From: Hysterium pulicare CBS 123377 | Lineage: Eukaryota > Ascomycota > Dothideomycetes > Hysteriales > Hysteriaceae | Direction of reading: 5' to 3' | Assembly (NCBI GenBank): GCA_000467715.1 | Contig: AJFK01000846.1 | Coordinates: 1-49,166 of the forward strand | DNA: 49,166 bases | Shown: one piece after another, positions 43,901 through 49,166 of the stretch | Layout: each line of letters begins with the position of its first letter | Numbering within the stretch: the first letter of the stretch is position 1 | The notes under the pieces: model-generated | Databases searched by the model: none | What the model was told of the DNA's origin: nothing | What the model saw: the letters and a program-made list of their open reading frames with translations, nothing else | Made by a program: the position numbers and the translations under genes

Positions 43901-45626
43901 ATGGCTACCCCGAAGAGGCTCATTTGGTGGTATCCCAGGTTATATCACTCCACATTAAAGGCTTTCGTGCAGGAGCGGCCTGGGAGAGGTCAAGGCGCTG
44001 CGCACATTGGTAGCGGGTAAAACGGGTTCCTGGATTGTAACTAAGCACGTTATGCTCGCTCGTGACACACGCTAGCTTGAGAGGACCAGTAAGTCTAAGA
44101 AAGGACAAGCTGAAAGCTTATTTCCAGACAGAAGGCCTGCAAAGGGTTACGCTGGCGGGATTGCGATTGGAGTTGACGACAGTTTGACCCCTCCTTCACG
44201 GTCGACACGGCTTCCCTGAGCTTGGTGGGTGCTGCATAACCGAGCTGTCAATACCGCGACATTCTTGCATGTCTATCATGTCCAAATATTGCAGCACAAG
44301 CCACCACGAGGCCTGTGCGCTGGCAAACACCTCGCAGAATGATCTCGCCTCCGAACTTGCCTGCCGATCATTTGTCCGCAACGTGGTGGCTGGCAGCTCT
44401 ATCATCATGGCTAACATGTAACTAGATAGCTACTCAGGTATGTGCAGCAGGAGACGTCCCTATTTTGCTAAGGACAATAATGGTTGGTTCCCTTTTCAGA
44501 AGCACCATGTTTCGACTTCCTTACTACGTTTCACACTATGCATCTGTTGATATTCTACTGGGGATGGTAACGAAGCGCCCGTTTCCTCCACAAAGATAAC
44601 CGACTACACCAGTACAACTAACATATGCGCAACATTCGGTCTCATCACGCGCCACAACTCCAGTTGTTCGCATGCTCTTTACACCGGGCCGTGATCGCGG
44701 GTGGCTTGACGATAGGCTGACTTCCCGCTTCATTCCGCTACTCCGCTCCCTTCAACGCTCACTCCAAAAGAATACTCGCAGGAGGCTGAGAGCCACTTTT
44801 GTTTGCCAGCCGTCTGTTGAACCCAGCATTCATTCCATATCTTTAACGATGCACAATCCTTCAGGCAAACTCGTGGACTTGGCGCATTGGGCGAACAGTC
44901 TTGGAGGTTTTACGCCCTTAGCTGTGGGAAGCGACCCGCATATTCTAGATACCATATGGTCAACGCCTTCGCCTTTTCAGCTATTTCGGTCTGCATTCTC
45001 ACGAAGAGGTGTGGCAGCCATCTGCTCTCATCACAGTCATCTTCCGCCCTAGAAGCCAAGCATTCGGGGCGGGAACAGCCTCTCACTAAGCTCCGGTCGC
45101 ATATCTCAGGTGAATCGATTCTACTGTGCGTATTATAGCTTCCTACACTTAGGAAGCTGGAGTGGATCCTTGCTCAGCCTTCTGCGCTGCCAGTATTGGA
45201 CCAGAGAGCATCAGAGCAACGATGATTGGCAGGCATTCTATTCCGGCTACGTCGAAGCATTTTTGTATGTGTAACAACAGTGCCCGTCTACTGACTTTTC
45301 CCTTAAGAGGAATGATATCTTCAAGCTTCTAAAGGTCAGGATGTGAATGTTTCGAATTTCTTCTCTAGAGTATAATAAAAATAATCATCTCATTGAACAG
45401 CATTTCTCTTATACTCGTCAAACGTAACTTTCATTCCCAAAATTGATCTTTCGAGTCTATCTGCCAATGAGATGATTGACTTATTTCACGAACGCTCTGT
45501 CCTATACTATGATTACCACTCGAGCAACGAAGTACATGTCGACCATAGTTAGATCACATTGTATGCACCCAGCTCTACTGAAAAGAAAAAGGAAAACATC
45601 ACATCACATCCCACACTTAGACTGCC
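40964..45626. other. 4.7-kb stretch with no recognised gene
   Basis: This is upstream of the GPCR gene (minus) and downstream of the catalase-like gene (minus). Base composition looks balanced, not AT-rich, so heavy RIP is not evident. There are many short ORFs, the most protein-like around 43475-43669 (KRLSIYSTWKIANGGAF). A TATAAAATA at about 41804-41812 could start a plus-strand transcript. A perfect 8-bp hairpin lies at 45137-45158. A non-coding transcript or a gene relic are both possible. Confidence 0.35.
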
Positions 45627-46641
45627 TTATGCAGCCCTTCTCTCTTTACCACTGATCAAATAAACCGCAGCCCTCACCTCCAACAAAGGATCCGCGCTCG
45701 GCTCAATCCCATCGACTCTCGGAATCGGATCAAAAATAATCTTCTTTTGCTCAGCCTTATTCTCCGCCTCGGGCTCGATCTTATCAATCTTAACGGTCCC
45801 GAGTTCCACAATCTCGCGTTCCTCAGGCCAGATGACAGTCGCATTGTCAGTGGCATCGCCCTCCTGAGCCAATTGCGCCGTAACCTTGAATTCAATAGGG
45901 CCAGACGCAAGACGTTCAGGAAGCTCATCGAAGAGGTAGCTCTCCGATTTAGACTTCAGGTCATCGGCACTGAGGACCTGGAGCCCCGTGGCCGGCACGA
46001 TGCGGTAGCGAAGATACTGTTCCTTGCCCTCTTTATTCACATACTTGAACGCATTGACGCCGAAATACTTCTCCGTAGCAAAGGACACCGGACTCGGTTT
46101 CTCAGCCTGCAGGAACCTGACCGTCTCGGGGTGTTCTCCTAGAAACTCATCCACGCCCTTGCCCGCGCCCGCTCTCTGCAGAAAGTCGAGGAATTCGGCT
46201 CCGGTGCGCGTGGGGAAGTAGGGCGTTGAGTGCGCTATGATATCTGTATGCTTGTGCGGTCCGAGGTTGAAGCGTATGGCAATGCCTCTTGGGTTCGCAT
46301 TGGGGTCGGTATCTGGGATTTGAGGAAGGCCTGTGGAAGAGGAAAAACGGACCGTCACGGGGGTGGAAGGTTGGTTGAAGTGGGGGGCTGTTGTGAGAGA
46401 CGCGGCGGCTGGAGAGGGGGCGAAGGTGCCTGTTAGGAGGGTACCGTGGGCGTGGGCTGAGAGCTGAGTTAGCTAAATACTTCTTTGCGGAACAGCTCTT
46501 GGGGAAGTCGTTTGAGTTCTAGGGAAAGCATGGAGAATTACCTGGTCGAAATCCGGGATGCGGTCCGCCGGCGGCAGCTTGAAGCGCCTTCACAAGTCCT
46601 GTGCTTGTTTCTACTAGCTGAGGGTCTGATGGGAGAGGCAT
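45627..46641 (-). CDS. Small catalase-like heme protein (SrpA type)
   Basis: Two exons, 46641-46542 and 46456-45627, with an 85-bp intron, give 309 aa, far shorter than classical catalases and typical of the SrpA-like catalase-related peroxidases. The distal heme His is in RPAHAHGTLLTGTF (H35), formed across the junction. It continues with HFNQPSTPVTVRFSSSTGLP, ANPRGIAIRF, FFPTRTG-like YFPTRTGAEFLDFL and RYRIVPATG. The proximal ligand motif RxxxY is VRAAVY near the C-terminus (R295, Y299). There is no signal peptide, so it is probably intracellular. It should use heme to break down H2O2 or organic peroxides with modest catalase activity. Confidence 0.87.
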
Positions 46642-47940
46642 ATTGGATATCTGAACCGAACAATCCTAAAACATGAATAATAGTGAATTCAAAGTTTAAT
46701 TCCTGCGACAACGATATAGAACAAGCAAAGAACCCAATCGATCACTCTCCCTCTTCTCGAAACCCAAGAGCAGAGCCCAACAGTCCCTCTTTTGTACTCG
46801 TCCCCCCTCAACCGCATTCCAAATTCCCCCATCGTCCCCGTTCCCCTGTATCTCAGCATCTCAGCCCCAAAAAGGCAAGAGGGGCAACTTTACCAATCCC
46901 GAGCCTCCGATTGGCGGGAGGGCGAGAATGACAGGGTGCTTAGCACTGATTACTAACCCACTGACCGGACGCACGCCATTCTGCTATCAGTTTAGCAAGT
47001 ATGCATGGGATTTGAGAGTTGATTGATTTCTAAGATTGTGGCGGATGGGCTGGTGATTAGGTGATTGTGAGACCGCGTTGGAGAGGGTGACTGTTGTGGT
47101 AACCTAGGTATTTGCCTTTTTGGGGGTTTGATTATTTGAGTTGGGGGATTTTGGGATGGTGTTTGTGTATTTGCGTTGATGAGTAATGCGAATAGCTAAT
47201 GAAGTATGTGTTTGCAATTAGCTGCTGCCTACGTTGGATGAACGAGAATATGCCTGGTATGAACTGTCTATTCTTGGCGTTGAGTGTGAAGGTCAAATAA
47301 TGCAGGTGCGTGTGCAGCAACAGCGGGATATCGTCCCATTAGTAATCTATGACAGGTAAAGTTCAACCGAGCAGACAAACCAGATGGAGGGCAAGCGGCT
47401 CACAATAGCATATGCAAGGAGTGCGAATATCTTTAGTCGAAAATTGAATTGATGCAAATGTCGACGCTTTTGATGTCATATATCCTAAACTTAAGTCCAA
47501 AAAACAGCGATCCCATAAAATTGAAGAAAGAGTATCAGGCTCCATGCTCTCCCAAAACCAACTGAATAGTAATGTGCCCGTGAACGCCGGGCATGAAATC
47601 AGAAAGACGCCCAAATGAAGTATGAATGTCGGAACCGAAAGAAACTAGTCCGGGGTTGGTGCGTCAGGATCAAAAAAATGGCCCAGAAGAGAAGTATCAA
47701 ACGGCACGATCAGAGCGCTGGAATAATCGGGGTGGATGCCAGGATGTGATGATGTAGAAGACAGGCCTCCGATTATGGTCGTCCCATTTTGAGTGCTGTA
47801 AGGGCTAATGTAGGAAGCTCCGCTAGCCTGAAATGACGACGAATATGGTATAGGTCTTGGGACGAAAGAGCCTAAAGTATCTCAGGGTATCAGTCAACTG
47901 CGATGAGCGAAACTGAGGTGTACCAGCAATTCCCCTCAGA
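46642..47940. other. Intergenic, 1.3 kb
   Basis: Upstream of the catalase-like gene and downstream of the PHO85 gene. Bases 46740-46880 are pyrimidine-rich on the plus strand; 47090-47165 are G/T-rich with two runs of five G. No gene was recognised. Confidence 0.4.

Positions 47941-49166
<1,226 letters not shown>

Noticed and set aside
45137-45158. 8-bp perfect hairpin as terminator or RNA element
   Set aside because: It is single and short, with no second copy or covariation; such hairpins occur by chance in a window of this size.
47090-47165. G-rich stretch as a G-quadruplex
   Set aside because: There are only two runs of five G, one of three and one of two, with long spacers; too weak to claim.

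Overview
The window reads as nuclear DNA of a filamentous ascomycete (Pezizomycotina; Leotiomycetes-like is my guess, not proven). The evidence is single genes on both strands with short GT..AG introns (about 46-116 bp, one of 199 bp), branch points of the CTAAC/CTAAT kind just before the acceptors, gene families typical of these fungi, and no operons. I found no tRNA, rRNA, CRISPR array or LTR element. Start codons and splice sites were read by eye from the sequence, so all multi-exon models are predictions, although each keeps its reading frame and restores family motifs across the junctions.

Layout. 1-5.8 kb: the 3' end of a peroxisomal enoyl-CoA isomerase/hydratase (SKL terminus), a mitochondrial ADCK1/Mcp2-type UbiB kinase-like protein, a secreted type-B carboxylesterase and a YAE1 homologue. 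5.8-8.5 kb: no intact gene, but protein-like shards in changing frames. 8.5-20.2 kb: a secreted DUF1996 protein, a MYND-finger protein with a MITE-like element just upstream, a small orphan ORF, an aminoglycoside-phosphotransferase-like kinase, a secreted acid sphingomyelinase with its saposin domain, a small protein with a His...Asn-Cys papain-fold signature, and a GH16 glucanase with a 16-bp microexon. 22.9-24.1 kb: a xanthine/alpha-ketoglutarate dioxygenase (xanA type) whose promoter carries a near-consensus UaY site, a CCAAT box and a TATA box. 25-27.4 kb: a large membrane-anchored coiled-coil protein followed by two tandem stem-loops that differ by compensatory base-pair changes. 27.6-30.8 kb: a coding fragment, a 130-bp tandem duplication and an intact stand-alone RNase H gene of LINE type. 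31.3-41 kb: a MARVEL membrane protein, an unknown secreted protein, a Lys/Ala/Thr-rich protein with Gly/Val repeats, a membrane-protein relic and a cAMP-receptor-like GPCR. 41-45.6 kb: a 4.7-kb stretch with no recognisable gene. 45.6-49.2 kb: a SrpA-type small catalase and a Pho85-type cyclin-dependent kinase running to the window edge.

The genes do not form an obvious pathway cluster. There are housekeeping genes (YAE1, PHO85, the ADCK1-like gene, the peroxisomal enzyme), nutrient-scavenging genes (carboxylesterase, sphingomyelinase, GH16, xanA) and membrane or signalling genes (GPCR, MARVEL). The least explained and most interesting signals are the paired stem-loops at 27.44-27.62 kb and the stand-alone RNase H gene with a possible hidden 3' exon.
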